Below are positions 1 through 5,483 of a DNA stretch of 7,835 bases, piece by piece. The stretch lies in assembly GCA_028275005.1 (NCBI GenBank), contig JAQCNN010000108.1, positions 1 through 7,835 on the forward strand, written 5' to 3'. A program made the translations under genes and the position numbers. This stretch comes from Salinirussus sp. (lineage in GTDB: Archaea > Halobacteriota > Halobacteria > Halobacteriales > Haloarculaceae). Each line of letters opens with the position of its first letter. The first letter of the stretch is position 1. The notes beneath the pieces are model-generated. The model was not told where the DNA came from, did not search any database, and saw only the letters and a program-made list of their open reading frames with translations.

Positions 1-77
1 GGCCGGCCGCATCTGAGGCCGGGCTGGGCCCTCATATGTCGTTGTTAGTGGCCCCGGACCGCTCCGTTCGGGCGCGC

Positions 78-605
78 TCAGACTAGCACGACCAGGGCCA
101 TCGCAACCAGTATCGAGAGGGCAAGCAGGAGTTGGACCAGCGCCGAGGCGAGGATGCCAACGACCGCCCCGAGTGCGGCCCTGGCGCTGCTGCGGGCGTT
201 GCGTGCCTTGCGGTACTCGACGAGAAAGACCGTCCCGGCGACACCGACGACGACCCCGACTGGTCCGGCGACGAAGAAGAGCGCCAGCCCGACGACCCCT
301 GCCGCGGCTGTCGTCGTCGCTGAGGCGCCACCGGCAGATGCCCCGAGCGCACCGCCGAACAGGTCCACGACGACGCCGATGAGCCCCACGAGCAGGAGGG
401 CGACGAGCACCGGCGTCGACGGGTCGGCGTAGCCACTGGCCCACCAGTAGACGAGGACACCGCCAACGGCGAGTGCCGGGCCCGGAACCAGCGGGATGAC
501 ACTGCCGACAACGCCTGCGAGCAGGAGGGCAAAGGCAGCGAGCACCCAGAGGTCGACGCCGATAGCGAGCGGGACCGTCTCGAGTGTCGCCACGCCGGCG
601 GTCAC
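78..605 (-). CDS. DUF456 family integral membrane protein
   Basis: A 175-residue hydrophobic protein of unknown function. It matches the DUF456 pattern: an early GSVIPLVPGPAL segment (about residues 34-45) of the GxxxPxxPGxxL type, then an Asp followed by a Gly/Ala/Ser-rich stretch (GALGASAGGASAT, about 85-97), a second FVAGPVGVVVG segment, and a short basic loop EYRKARNARSSAR (130-142). I see four to five likely membrane helices: about 17-38, 43-57, 66-82, 102-128 and 144-174. The chosen start is the GTG whose TG is shared with the TGA stop of tmcA (GTGA overlap). Reading further upstream adds 29 Arg-rich, hydrophilic residues that merely shadow tmcA. Translation is therefore probably coupled to tmcA. 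The biochemical role of DUF456 proteins is unknown to me, and the link to tRNA acetylation may be only positional. Confidence 0.85.
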   Translation of the reverse strand: MTAGVATLETVPLAIGVDLWVLAAFALLLAGVVGSVIPLVPGPALAVGGVLVYWWASGYADPSTPVLVALLLVGLIGVVVDLFGGALGASAGGASATTTAAAGVVGLALFFVAGPVGVVVGVAGTVFLVEYRKARNARSSARAALGAVVGILASALVQLLLALSILVAMALVVLV

Positions 606-2905
606 CGCAGCCGCCTCCGCTCCTCGCGTGCGGCCTCGGTTCCGTAGCGGTCGACGAGGTGGCCGGCAACCCGCCCCATCGCCCGCTTGCACTCGGTGGT
701 CACCGAATAGTCAAGCGCGTCGGCGACCTCGGGCCAGGGGCGAGCCTGGAGGGCCTTCGCGACGAGCAGGCGCTCGGCCCGGGCGCCGAGTGAGTCCCCG
801 TCACTGTCGTCGATGGCGGGGTCGGCCCCGACGAGATGGTGAAGCGTCAGTCGCCGGAACGGCCGTGGGGCGGTGTCGAAGACCGCCGCCCCCTCGGCGG
901 TGCCGGCGACGACCCGCCACTCGGGCGCCGAGAGGTCGAGGACCGGGTGGAGGGCGGTGTCAGGGTCGGCGTCGGGGTTGGTCACACGGGCAGGGTCGGC
1001 TGTTGCCCGCAGGACCGCCCGCACCACGTCGGGGTCGGCGCCGGAGATCGAGTCGGCGAGCGCGCCCAGTGTTCGTTGCAGGAACCAGTCGGTGTGGCGC
1101 TCGAGCAGGTCCCGGCCGGCCCCGGAGACCGGGGCGACCATCACCGCGGAGTGTTCGCCGCTTCGCTCGTTTCGGGTCGTCGAGAGGTGGACGGTACGAA
1201 AGCCACTCTCCGCCCAGAAGTCGACGAGGCTCGGCGTGGCGCCGTAGCTGACACTCAGGTAGTCGAGGTCGCGGTCGGCGGCCTCCGCGCGGACGCGGTC
1301 GAGCAGGAGCGAGCCGAGCCCCCGCGAGCGGGCGACCGGGTGGGTGGCGACTCGGAGGGTCCGCCAGCCGACCGGGACGGCCGCCCGCTCGTCGCGACAC
1401 TGCGTGGTCAGCACGTCGGGGACCATGTGTCCGCGGACGCGCTCACCGGCGTACATCCGCGCCCGCCGGTCGGCGGGCAGCCCGCCCTCCCGGGCCAGAA
1501 GCGCCACCGAGACGACGTGTCCGTCGTGGAGGAGTGCGCGAACGGCGACGTTCGGCGCGTCGAGCAGCCGTGCGAGGTCGTTCGGCTCGGTCCGGTAGTG
1601 GGCGGTCACGAGCAGGCCAAAGGCCTCCCGCAGCAGGTGGTCGTCGGCGAGGAGGGCCTCGGCCGAGAGGCGGCGGTAGCCGACACTCCCAGGGTCGGCG
1701 TCGGCGACGAGCGGGCCGACGGGTGGGCGGGCGGCCAGTGCGAGCGCACGGAAGCCCCACACCTCGACCGGGTCGGCCGGGGCGTAGCGAATCGGCGTGT
1801 CGAGTCGGACCTCCTGTACGACCCGGTCACGGTCGGCAAGCCGGTCGCGAAAGCGCACGTCGAAGCCCCTACCCGCCCCCTCGTAGCCGTGGACGGTGGT
1901 GGCAAAGGCGACCGTCGGCGCGTCGAGCAGTGCCTCGAGACGGCTGACGGGGAGGGCGGCGGCCTCGTCGACGAGGACGGTATCGGGGTCATCGGGGAGG
2001 TCGACTGCCTCGGCGGGCGGGCGAAAGCGGACCCGGCCGTCCGCGGTCTCGAGTCGGCGCGGGTTCTCGGAAGCATCCTGTCCAGCCAGCGCATCGAGTT
2101 CCGTCAGCAGCTCCCCGGCGCGGGCGAACAGTTCGCGGGCGTTGCGGTAGGCGGGCGCGGTGACGAGTACGTCCTCGCCGTCGCGGGCGAGACAGGCCGC
2201 GGCCAGCCCGGCGGCACTCGACTTGCCACGCCCCCGGTCGGCCTCGAGGACGAGTGTCTCGAGAGACTCGAACGCGGCGACCGCGTCGGCCTGGTCGGTC
2301 GTCCGGCAGGCCTCGTAGGCGGCGGCCGGAAACCGGTGGTCGTCGGGCGGCTCGGGGGCCGGCGCGGGTCGGCGCGGCGGCGGGTCCGTCAGCCCCTCCG
2401 TCTCGACGGTGCCGGCCTCGACGTCGACGAGAGCGACCCCACGGTGGGCCCGGAGTGTGTCGACAAGCCGGCGCCGGAAGTGGCCCGACACGTCGGCCTG
2501 GTCGAAGGGCGGGACCGCAAGCGTCGCGTCGAAGCCGTCCCGACGCTCCGGCCAGTCCGGGAGCGGCGGGGTCAACAGCAGTAACAGGCCGCCGCCGTCG
2601 ACGGCCCCGACGGCGCGCCCGAGGGCGTTTGGCCGGCAGGCCTCGTGACAGTCGACGACGACGGCCTCGCGGGTGGTCCCGAGGAGCTTCGTCGACCCGT
2701 CGAGGGAGAGGTGTTCGATGGGGTCGAGGGCTGTGAGGGCGGTGGACGGGTCGGCGGGCCCGAGATAGGTCGTGTCGGCGATGTCGGCGGTCCGGAGGGC
2801 GTCGGCTGCGCGCTCGCGGGTCTGTGCCGGCCTTCCCGCGAGGACGAGCAGCCGGCGCTCGTCGGTCCGGCGGGCCTCCGCTCGCAGCCGGGCCGCCAGG
2901 TCCAT
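602..2905 (-). CDS. tmcA: tRNA(Met) cytidine acetyltransferase TmcA
   Basis: Family knowledge: TmcA/Nat10 enzymes use acetyl-CoA and ATP to form N4-acetylcytidine, in bacteria at the wobble C34 of elongator tRNA(Met), and in some archaea also in rRNA. The 767-residue product shows the full domain order: an N-terminal TmcA_N region (about 1-170); a Pro-rich linker (175-187); a RecD-like ATPase with Walker A ADRGRGKSS (222-230), Walker B VDEAAALP (about 312-319) and the family motif HGYEGAGRGF (339-348); a GNAT domain with the acetyl-CoA loop in ATHPVARSRGLGS (about 520-532); and a C-terminal tRNA-binding region ending in a basic tail. All motifs are intact. The start is taken at the ATG at 2905; a GTG two codons upstream (2911) is also possible. 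No Shine-Dalgarno precedes it, so a short-leader or leaderless mRNA is likely. It is divergent from the L7Ae operon and overlaps the DUF456 gene by 4 bases. Confidence 0.96.
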   Translation of the reverse strand: MDLAARLRAEARRTDERRLLVLAGRPAQTRERAADALRTADIADTTYLGPADPSTALTALDPIEHLSLDGSTKLLGTTREAVVVDCHEACRPNALGRAVGAVDGGGLLLLLTPPLPDWPERRDGFDATLAVPPFDQADVSGHFRRRLVDTLRAHRGVALVDVEAGTVETEGLTDPPPRRPAPAPEPPDDHRFPAAAYEACRTTDQADAVAAFESLETLVLEADRGRGKSSAAGLAAACLARDGEDVLVTAPAYRNARELFARAGELLTELDALAGQDASENPRRLETADGRVRFRPPAEAVDLPDDPDTVLVDEAAALPVSRLEALLDAPTVAFATTVHGYEGAGRGFDVRFRDRLADRDRVVQEVRLDTPIRYAPADPVEVWGFRALALAARPPVGPLVADADPGSVGYRRLSAEALLADDHLLREAFGLLVTAHYRTEPNDLARLLDAPNVAVRALLHDGHVVSVALLAREGGLPADRRARMYAGERVRGHMVPDVLTTQCRDERAAVPVGWRTLRVATHPVARSRGLGSLLLDRVRAEAADRDLDYLSVSYGATPSLVDFWAESGFRTVHLSTTRNERSGEHSAVMVAPVSGAGRDLLERHTDWFLQRTLGALADSISGADPDVVRAVLRATADPARVTNPDADPDTALHPVLDLSAPEWRVVAGTAEGAAVFDTAPRPFRRLTLHHLVGADPAIDDSDGDSLGARAERLLVAKALQARPWPEVADALDYSVTTECKRAMGRVAGHLVDRYGTEAAREERRRLR

Positions 2906-2972
2906 ATCCACGGTCGGCGGGGCTCAGTGTTGAGGACTGCGGTCGACGGCCGGTTCCACCGCGCGAGGGCTT

Positions 2973-2986
2973 CGAAAGCGCTTTAG
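2973..2986 (+). promoter_or_regulatory. Candidate BRE/TATA promoter of the L7Ae operon, containing a 10-bp palindrome
   Basis: CGAAAGCGCTTTAG resembles the haloarchaeal pattern of a purine-rich BRE (CGAAA) followed by a TTTA-type TATA box. It is the only AT-leaning stretch in the intergenic region that fits. The core AAAGCGCTTT (2975-2984) is a perfect palindrome, so the opposite strand offers a weaker TATA-like CTTTCGAA towards tmcA. With usual archaeal spacing, plus-strand transcription would begin near 3008-3012, leaving a leader of about 125 nt before the L7Ae start. The transcription start is inferred. Confidence 0.5.
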
Positions 2987-3013
2987 GCAGCCGAGAGCCA
3001 ACTTCTGGTACAG

Positions 3014-3123
3014 CCTGCACAGGGTTGATGACGCTCCCAGCCCGCACAGGACTCTCAGGCCACAGGCCCGTAGGGCCGACCGACGGCTCGGCGAGGGCGG
3101 GGGAGTGCGAGCCCGTGTGCAGG
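3014..3123 (+). promoter_or_regulatory. Structured 5' leader of L7Ae mRNA, candidate kink-turn autoregulatory element
   Basis: Bases 3014-3021 (CCTGCACA) are fully complementary to 3116-3123 (TGTGCAGG). After a bulged G3115, GGG at 3022-3024 pairs with CCC at 3112-3114, with a U-G pair at 3025/3111. Further in, CGCTCCC (3032-3038) pairs with GGGAGTG (3101-3107), including one G-U pair. Between the two helices lies an asymmetric internal loop with UGAUGA (3026-3031, identical to a box C core) opposite CGA (3108-3110). This is kink-turn-like but not a perfect consensus. The outer helix ends in the first AGG of the Shine-Dalgarno. The apical part can form small hairpins at 3065-3077 and 3080-3091. 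L7Ae is a kink-turn binder and is reported to repress its own mRNA in Sulfolobus; such control here is inference. Confidence 0.4.
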
Positions 3124-3129
3124 AGGTGA
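3121..3129 (+). promoter_or_regulatory. Strong Shine-Dalgarno of the L7Ae gene
   Basis: AGGAGGTGA is a full match to the complement of the archaeal 16S rRNA 3' end and lies 7 bases before the ATG at 3137. Its first three bases are also the end of the long-range leader helix, so access to this site could depend on leader folding. Confidence 0.8.
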
Positions 3130-3136
3130 CCACCAT

Positions 3137-3499
3137 ATGTCAGTGTACGTCGATTTCGACGTCCCAGCAGACCTCGAAGAGGATGCCCTCGAGGCCCTCG
3201 AGGTCGCCCGGGACACAGGACGAGTAAAGAAGGGAACAAACGAGACGACGAAGGCCGTCGAGCGCGGCAACGCGGCGCTGGTTTACGTCGCCGAGGACGT
3301 CCAGCCCGAGGAGGTCGTGATGCACCTTCCGGAGCTGTCCGCCGAGAAGGACATCCCGTACGTCTTCGTCGGCACCCAGGACGATATCGGCCACGCTGCC
3401 GGTCTCGAGGTCGGCAGCGCCGCCGCGGCGGTCGTCGACGCCGGCGAGGCGGACGGCACCATTCAGGATATCGCCGACAAGGTCGACGAGCTCCGGTGA
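3137..3499 (+). CDS. rpl7ae: 50S ribosomal protein L7Ae, kink-turn RNA-binding protein
   Basis: A 120-residue protein of normal family length. L7Ae binds kink-turns in 23S rRNA and is also the core protein of archaeal box C/D and H/ACA RNPs and of RNase P. Visible hallmarks are the RNA-contacting motif KKGTNETTKAVERG (about 31-44, with the G-x-N-E-x-x-K core at 33-39), the VYVAEDVQPEEVVMHLP strand-helix (49-65), the PYVFVG segment (74-79), and the second contact loop LEVGSAAAA (90-98). The start is fixed by a strong Shine-Dalgarno. It is the first gene of the rpl7ae-rps28e-rpl24e-ndk cluster, transcribed divergently from tmcA. An 88-base gap with a hairpin separates it from rps28e, which may allow its output to differ from that of the distal genes. 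Confidence 0.97.
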   Translation: MSVYVDFDVPADLEEDALEALEVARDTGRVKKGTNETTKAVERGNAALVYVAEDVQPEEVVMHLPELSAEKDIPYVFVGTQDDIGHAAGLEVGSAAAAVVDAGEADGTIQDIADKVDELR

Positions 3500-3529
3500 T
3501 CCAGATGAGAACGCTCACACAGTCCTGCT

Positions 3530-3556
3530 CACGGCTGCGACCCGTCGTTGGCCGTG
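3530..3556 (+). other. Stem-loop in the rpl7ae-rps28e gap
   Basis: CACGGC (3530-3535) pairs with GCCGTG (3551-3556), and inside it CGAC/GTCG (3538-3541 / 3544-3547) can form a short upper stem. No T-run follows, so this is not an obvious terminator. It could be an mRNA processing or stability element, or may be incidental in GC-rich DNA. Confidence 0.35.
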
Positions 3557-3587
3557 ACACTCATAGCCGCCACGAGGGGTGGCTCGT

Positions 3588-3821
3588 ATGAGCGCAGAGG
3601 ACGCCGAGAACGAGGGCGGTGGCGGCTCCACGCCGGCGGAGGTTATCGAGGTCGTGGGCCGGACCGGGATGCACGGCGAGGCCATGCAGGTCAAGTGTCG
3701 CATCCGCGAGGGCGAGAATCAGGGGCGGATTATCACCCGGAACGTCCTCGGCCCGGTCCGGGAAGGCGACGTGCTCCAGCTGCGCGAGACCGCCCGCGAG
3801 GCCGACCAGATCGGAGGTTAA
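3588..3821 (+). CDS. rps28e: 30S ribosomal protein S28e
   Basis: A 77-residue small-subunit protein of the S28e family, an OB-fold protein near the mRNA path on the 30S subunit. The family core is clear: the segment EVIEVVGRTGMHGEAMQVKC (19-38), then GRIITRNVLGPVREGDVLQL (46-65) and the terminal RETAREA, which is nearly invariant in the family. The N-terminus has a flexible Glu/Gly-rich stretch (about 3-14), consistent with haloadaptation. The ATG at 3588 is chosen over a GTG at 3579, because GAGGGGTGG at 3574-3582 gives a plausible ribosome-binding site and the added residues are not family-like. The stop is 2 bases before rpl24e, and the GGAGGT just before it serves as that gene's ribosome-binding site. 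Confidence 0.96.
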   Translation: MSAEDAENEGGGGSTPAEVIEVVGRTGMHGEAMQVKCRIREGENQGRIITRNVLGPVREGDVLQLRETAREADQIGG

Positions 3822-3823
3822 CA

Positions 3824-4165
3824 ATGCCACAAACAAACGAGTGTGACTTCTGTGGCGGGGATATCGAGCCCGGCACGGGAACGATGTTCGTCCGCACGGA
3901 CGGGACAACGGTCCGGTTCTGCTCCTCGAAGTGCGAGAAAAACGTCGACCTGGGTCGGCGGGCCCGCGACCTCGAGTGGACGGGCACGGGCGACGACCGG
4001 CGGCCGGCCGCCGAGGTGGCGGACGAAACCGTCGGCGCCGAGGCCGAGTCGGAACCGGCCGACGCGGCGTCCGCGGCCGCGGCGGACGTCGAGGGGTCTG
4101 ACACCGAGGCAGCCGGCGAGGAGGATATCGAGGAGGCGGACCCCGAGGAGGAAGCCGAGGTATGA
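3824..4165 (+). CDS. rpl24e: 50S ribosomal protein L24e with long acidic C-terminal tail
   Basis: A 113-residue large-subunit zinc-finger ribosomal protein. The conserved L24e domain is residues 1-54, with zinc ligands Cys7, Cys10, Cys33 and Cys37 (CDFC ... CSSKC), plus GDIEPGTGTMFV and the RARDLEWT end motif. Archaeal L24e proteins known to me are about 60-70 residues. Here roughly 50 further residues follow, made almost only of Ala, Glu, Asp, Gly and Ser and ending in a run of acidic residues (EEDIEEADPEEEAEV). The tail looks disordered and extends the reading frame into the ndk start (ATGA overlap). The start ATG at 3824 has GGAGGT 5 bases upstream, inside the last S28e codons; upstream in-frame sequence is a shadow of rps28e. 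Confidence 0.95.
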   Translation: MPQTNECDFCGGDIEPGTGTMFVRTDGTTVRFCSSKCEKNVDLGRRARDLEWTGTGDDRRPAAEVADETVGAEAESEPADAASAAAADVEGSDTEAAGEEDIEEADPEEEAEV

Positions 4166-4629
4166 GCGAGGAGCGCGAGCGGACGTTCGTGATGGTCAAG
4201 CCCGACGGCGTCCAGCGCGGGCTCGTCGGCGAGATCATCTCCCGGTTCGAACAGCGCGGGCTGAAACTGGTCGGCGCGAAGTTCACCCGGATAGACGAGG
4301 CGTTGGCCCACGACCACTACGGCGAACACGAGGGCAAACCCTTCTTCGAGGGGCTCGTCGAGTTTATTACCAGCGGCCCAGTGATGGCGATGGTCTGGGA
4401 GGGACAGGACGCCACCCGGCAGGTCCGGGCGATGATGGGCGAGACCGACCCCGCCGAGTCCGCCCCCGGGACGATCCGCGGGGACCTCGGGCTCGACCTG
4501 GGTCGCAACGTCATCCACGGCTCCGACAACGAGGACCCGGGCGCCAACGAGCGGGAGATCGAGCTCTTCTTTGACGACGACGAGCTGGTCGGGTGGGAGC
4601 AGGTCGACGAGACCTGGCTCTACGAGTAG
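4162..4629 (+). CDS. ndk: Nucleoside diphosphate kinase
   Basis: A 155-residue cytosolic enzyme that transfers the gamma-phosphate of ATP to nucleoside diphosphates through a phosphohistidine. The catalytic His119 lies in the signature NVIHGSDN (116-123). Other active-site residues are visible: Lys13 in MVKPDGVQRG, Arg89 and Thr95 in RAMMGETDP, Arg106 in GTIRGD, and Asn116. Length is normal for the archaeal/bacterial family, with a somewhat acidic halophilic surface (FFDDDELVGWEQVDE near the C-terminus). The start ATG overlaps the rpl24e stop as ATGA, so translation is probably coupled. Ndk is a standard member of this archaeal ribosomal cluster. In many euryarchaea infB follows ndk; here it does not. 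Confidence 0.97.
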   Translation: MSEERERTFVMVKPDGVQRGLVGEIISRFEQRGLKLVGAKFTRIDEALAHDHYGEHEGKPFFEGLVEFITSGPVMAMVWEGQDATRQVRAMMGETDPAESAPGTIRGDLGLDLGRNVIHGSDNEDPGANEREIELFFDDDELVGWEQVDETWLYE

Positions 4630-4651
4630 GGTCGGTAACGCCGTCACCCCT

Positions 4652-4684
4652 CGGCGGCTGCCAACCGTGTCGGCAGAACCGCCG
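4652..4684 (+). terminator. Stem-loop after ndk, possible 3' end of the ribosomal operon
   Basis: CGGCGGCTGCC (4652-4662) pairs with GGCAG (4672-4676) and CCGCCG (4679-4684), leaving a bulged AA at 4677-4678 and a 9-base loop. That is an 11-bp GC-rich stem about 22 bases after the ndk stop. There is no U-tract, which archaeal termination usually favours, so it may instead be an mRNA-end or stability structure. Confidence 0.4.
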
Positions 4685-4695
4685 CCGACGCCAGT

Positions 4696-4705
4696 CTGAT
4701 ATACC
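4696..4705 (+). promoter_or_regulatory. Candidate TATA box for the fabG-thiolase unit
   Basis: TCTGATATAC lies in the only AT-rich part of the ndk-fabG gap, about 35-44 bases before the fabG ATG. With archaeal spacing, transcription would start near 4725-4735, giving a very short leader. This agrees with the absence of a good Shine-Dalgarno before fabG. A second weak candidate is ACTGTAACAC (4711-4720), which would fit a leaderless start. Confidence 0.35.
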
Positions 4706-4739
4706 CCGGTACTGTAACACTGTCGTGACGTGATATGCG

Positions 4740-5483
4740 ATGACATTAGACAACCGAACGTGCCTCGTCACGGGCGCATCAAAGGGGATCGGGCGCGGGA
4801 TCGCGGAGGAGTTCGGCCGCAACGGCGCGAACGTCGTCGTCAACTACCGGTCGTCGGAGGACGCCGCCTACGAGGTCAGAGACCACATCGACGGGGCGGG
4901 GGGCGAGGCCGTCGTCGCCCAGGCTGACGTCGCCAACCTCGGTGAGGTCCAGGAGATGTACCAGTCGGTTCACGACGCCTTCGGCGGGATCGACGTCCTG
5001 GTGAACAACGCGGGTATCACGGTCGACAAGAAGTTCGAGAGTATGACCCGCGAGGACTGGGACCGGGTGATGGACGTCAACCTCGGCGGGGTGTTCAACT
5101 GCACCAAGACCTGTTTCGAGGATATCCGCAACGCCACCGAGGGACGGCTGGTCAACATCTCGAGTGTCGTCGGTCAGCAGGGCAACTACGGCCAGGCAAA
5201 CTACGCGACAACAAAGTCCGGGATGTTCGGCTTCACCCGGACGATCGCCCTGGAACTCGCCCAGGAGGGGTCGACCGCCAACTGTGTCGCGCCGGGGTTC
5301 GTGATGACGGACATGCTCGCCGACGTCCCCGACCGGGTGAAGGAGGGGATCCTCGAGCGGATCCCGCTCGACCGCTTTGCCGAGGTGGAGGATATTGTCG
5401 GGATGGTCCGCTTTCTGGCCAGCGAGGAGTCTAGCTACATGACCGGCCAGGTCCTCGGCGTCAACGGGGGCATGGAGTGGTGA
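4740..5483 (+). CDS. fabG: FabG/PhaB-type 3-oxoacyl-CoA (or acyl-ACP) reductase, SDR family
   Basis: A 247-residue classical short-chain dehydrogenase/reductase. The Rossmann motif is TGASKGIG (11-18). NNAG is at 89-92, and the catalytic tetrad is Asn114, Ser142, Tyr155 and Lys159 (SSVVGQQGNYGQANYATTK), with the Ser-Tyr spacing seen in FabG. NYRSS after beta-2 places Arg37 where NADPH-preferring members bind the 2'-phosphate. The C-terminus YMTGQVLGVNGGMEW is typical of FabG/PhaB. Archaea lack the bacterial type II fatty acid synthase, and the next gene is a thiolase, so reduction of acetoacetyl-CoA or other 3-oxoacyl-CoA to the 3-hydroxyacyl-CoA is the likeliest role (PhaB-like). Haloarchaeal PHA producers are known to use FabG-like reductases this way. 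Its TGA overlaps the thiolase start. The exact substrate remains inference. Confidence 0.92.
   Translation: MTLDNRTCLVTGASKGIGRGIAEEFGRNGANVVVNYRSSEDAAYEVRDHIDGAGGEAVVAQADVANLGEVQEMYQSVHDAFGGIDVLVNNAGITVDKKFESMTREDWDRVMDVNLGGVFNCTKTCFEDIRNATEGRLVNISSVVGQQGNYGQANYATTKSGMFGFTRTIALELAQEGSTANCVAPGFVMTDMLADVPDRVKEGILERIPLDRFAEVEDIVGMVRFLASEESSYMTGQVLGVNGGMEW

Noticed and set aside
36..86. Short plus-strand ORF beginning at an ATG near the window start
   Set aside because: Only 16 codons, overlaps the 3' end of the DUF456 gene, and has no ribosome-binding site or recognisable product.
836..2584. A 582-codon open frame on the plus strand across tmcA
   Set aside because: It is the antisense shadow of a clear TmcA gene; its Gly/Val/Arg/Asp-rich translation has no family motifs. 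Long antisense frames are common at this GC content.
3026..3091. A box C/D guide RNA starting at TGATGA
   Set aside because: There is no CTGA box D, no C'/D' pair and no proper guide spacing; the TGATGA fits better as part of the L7Ae leader loop.
2985..3136. A tRNA gene in the tmcA-rpl7ae gap
   Set aside because: No T-arm GGTTCRANNCC consensus, no acceptor stem and no anticodon arm could be found.
1989..3560. A 523-codon minus-strand frame across the tmcA 5' part, the leader and rpl7ae
   Set aside because: Arg/Pro-rich translation that runs across two divergent genes, which is typical of a GC-rich shadow frame.
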